From: Hanleya hanleyi
Lineage: Eukaryota > Mollusca > Polyplacophora > Lepidopleurida > Hanleyidae
NCBI GenBank assembly: GCA_036873755.1
Contig: JAVTVY010051595.1
Coordinates: 186,001 to 250,000 of the forward strand
Direction of reading: 5' to 3'
DNA: 64,000 nucleotides
Positions 63,837 through 64,000 of this stretch are shown here, in pieces. The translations under genes and the position numbers were made by a program. The notes beneath the pieces were generated by a model. The model was given only the letters and a program-made list of their open reading frames with translations. It ran no database searches and had not been told where the DNA came from. The first letter of the stretch is position 1. Each line of letters starts with the position of its first letter.

Positions 63837-64000
63837 CATGTGAATTGAGTATTGAAAATACCTCGTGCTGACAGGTCCAATTAGCCGTGTACAGAATTGA
63901 TGCATTTTAAGAACTATCAATCGGACGCCTCATTTCATCCTCGAGAGTTTGGATTTCCGCATGGTGGACATTTGCAGAAGCGGGTATTATTTGCAAATAC
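63837..64000. other. Right flank of the Polinton
   Basis: Unique-looking sequence with no gene; it does not resemble the satellite of the left flank. Confidence 0.5.

Overview
The window is eukaryotic, most likely from a mollusc or a related lophotrochozoan. The signs are intron-containing genes with GT/AG phases that agree, a secreted C-type lectin gene, CR1/Jockey-type LINEs (one with a 2A-type peptide), tRNA-derived SINEs whose core resembles repeats common in molluscs, and very many palindromic MITEs. The species cannot be named from the sequence alone.

Layout. 1-2.6 kb: decayed CR1/Jockey-type LINE pieces in both orientations. 2.86-8.93 kb: a large imperfect inverted duplication whose arms each carry the 3' part of a second LINE with an RNase H domain. 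9.2-12.2 kb: a probable two-exon host gene whose intron holds a minisatellite split by a 2A-bearing LINE. 13.5-14.6 kb: a tail-to-tail SINE cluster. 18.2-18.9 kb: a 27-bp minisatellite. 19.75-20.01 kb: a near-perfect hairpin. 20.8-21.7 kb: a small ORF and a degenerate tyrosine-recombinase (Crypton-like) fragment. 23.36-31.63 kb: a four-exon secreted C-type lectin gene whose introns are full of palindromic elements, one flanked by TTAA. 32.25-32.72 kb: a Mutator-like foldback element with a 9-bp target duplication. 33-40.8 kb: repeats, one zinc-ribbon-like ORF, a decayed tRNA-Gln and a reverse-transcriptase tail. 40.98-43.1 kb: a satellite with a period of about 156-177 bp.

43,104-63,836 is a nearly complete Polinton/Maverick (adintovirus-like) element of 20.7 kb with long terminal inverted repeats. 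Its right half carries the integration and virion module in order: retroviral-type integrase with chromodomain, mucin-like membrane protein, packaging ATPase, two small conserved Polinton proteins, penton-like minor capsid protein, small basic virion protein, double-jelly-roll major capsid protein, adenain-like protease, a tRNA-Leu(UAA) gene and, on the opposite strand, protein-primed DNA polymerase B. The left half is accessory: a CARD-domain protein, several proteins resembling the PC4 single-strand-DNA-binding fold, two C-terminal RING proteins and one proline-rich acidic protein. Capsid, ATPase, protease and integrase frames are open. PolB is broken three times (early stop, transposon insertion, frameshift), so this copy looks recently immobilised.

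The most unusual signals are all in the Polinton. The three accessory genes at 46.3-49.6 kb each end in a histone-mRNA-type 3' stem-loop followed 12-13 nt later by a purine-rich element. The TIRs are arrays of the YY1 core AAGATGGCGGC placed upstream of inward TATA boxes. A CARD reading frame overlaps a PC4-like frame. A structurally good tRNA-Leu lies between the protease and polymerase genes. Several gene junctions are TAATG or ATGA overlaps.
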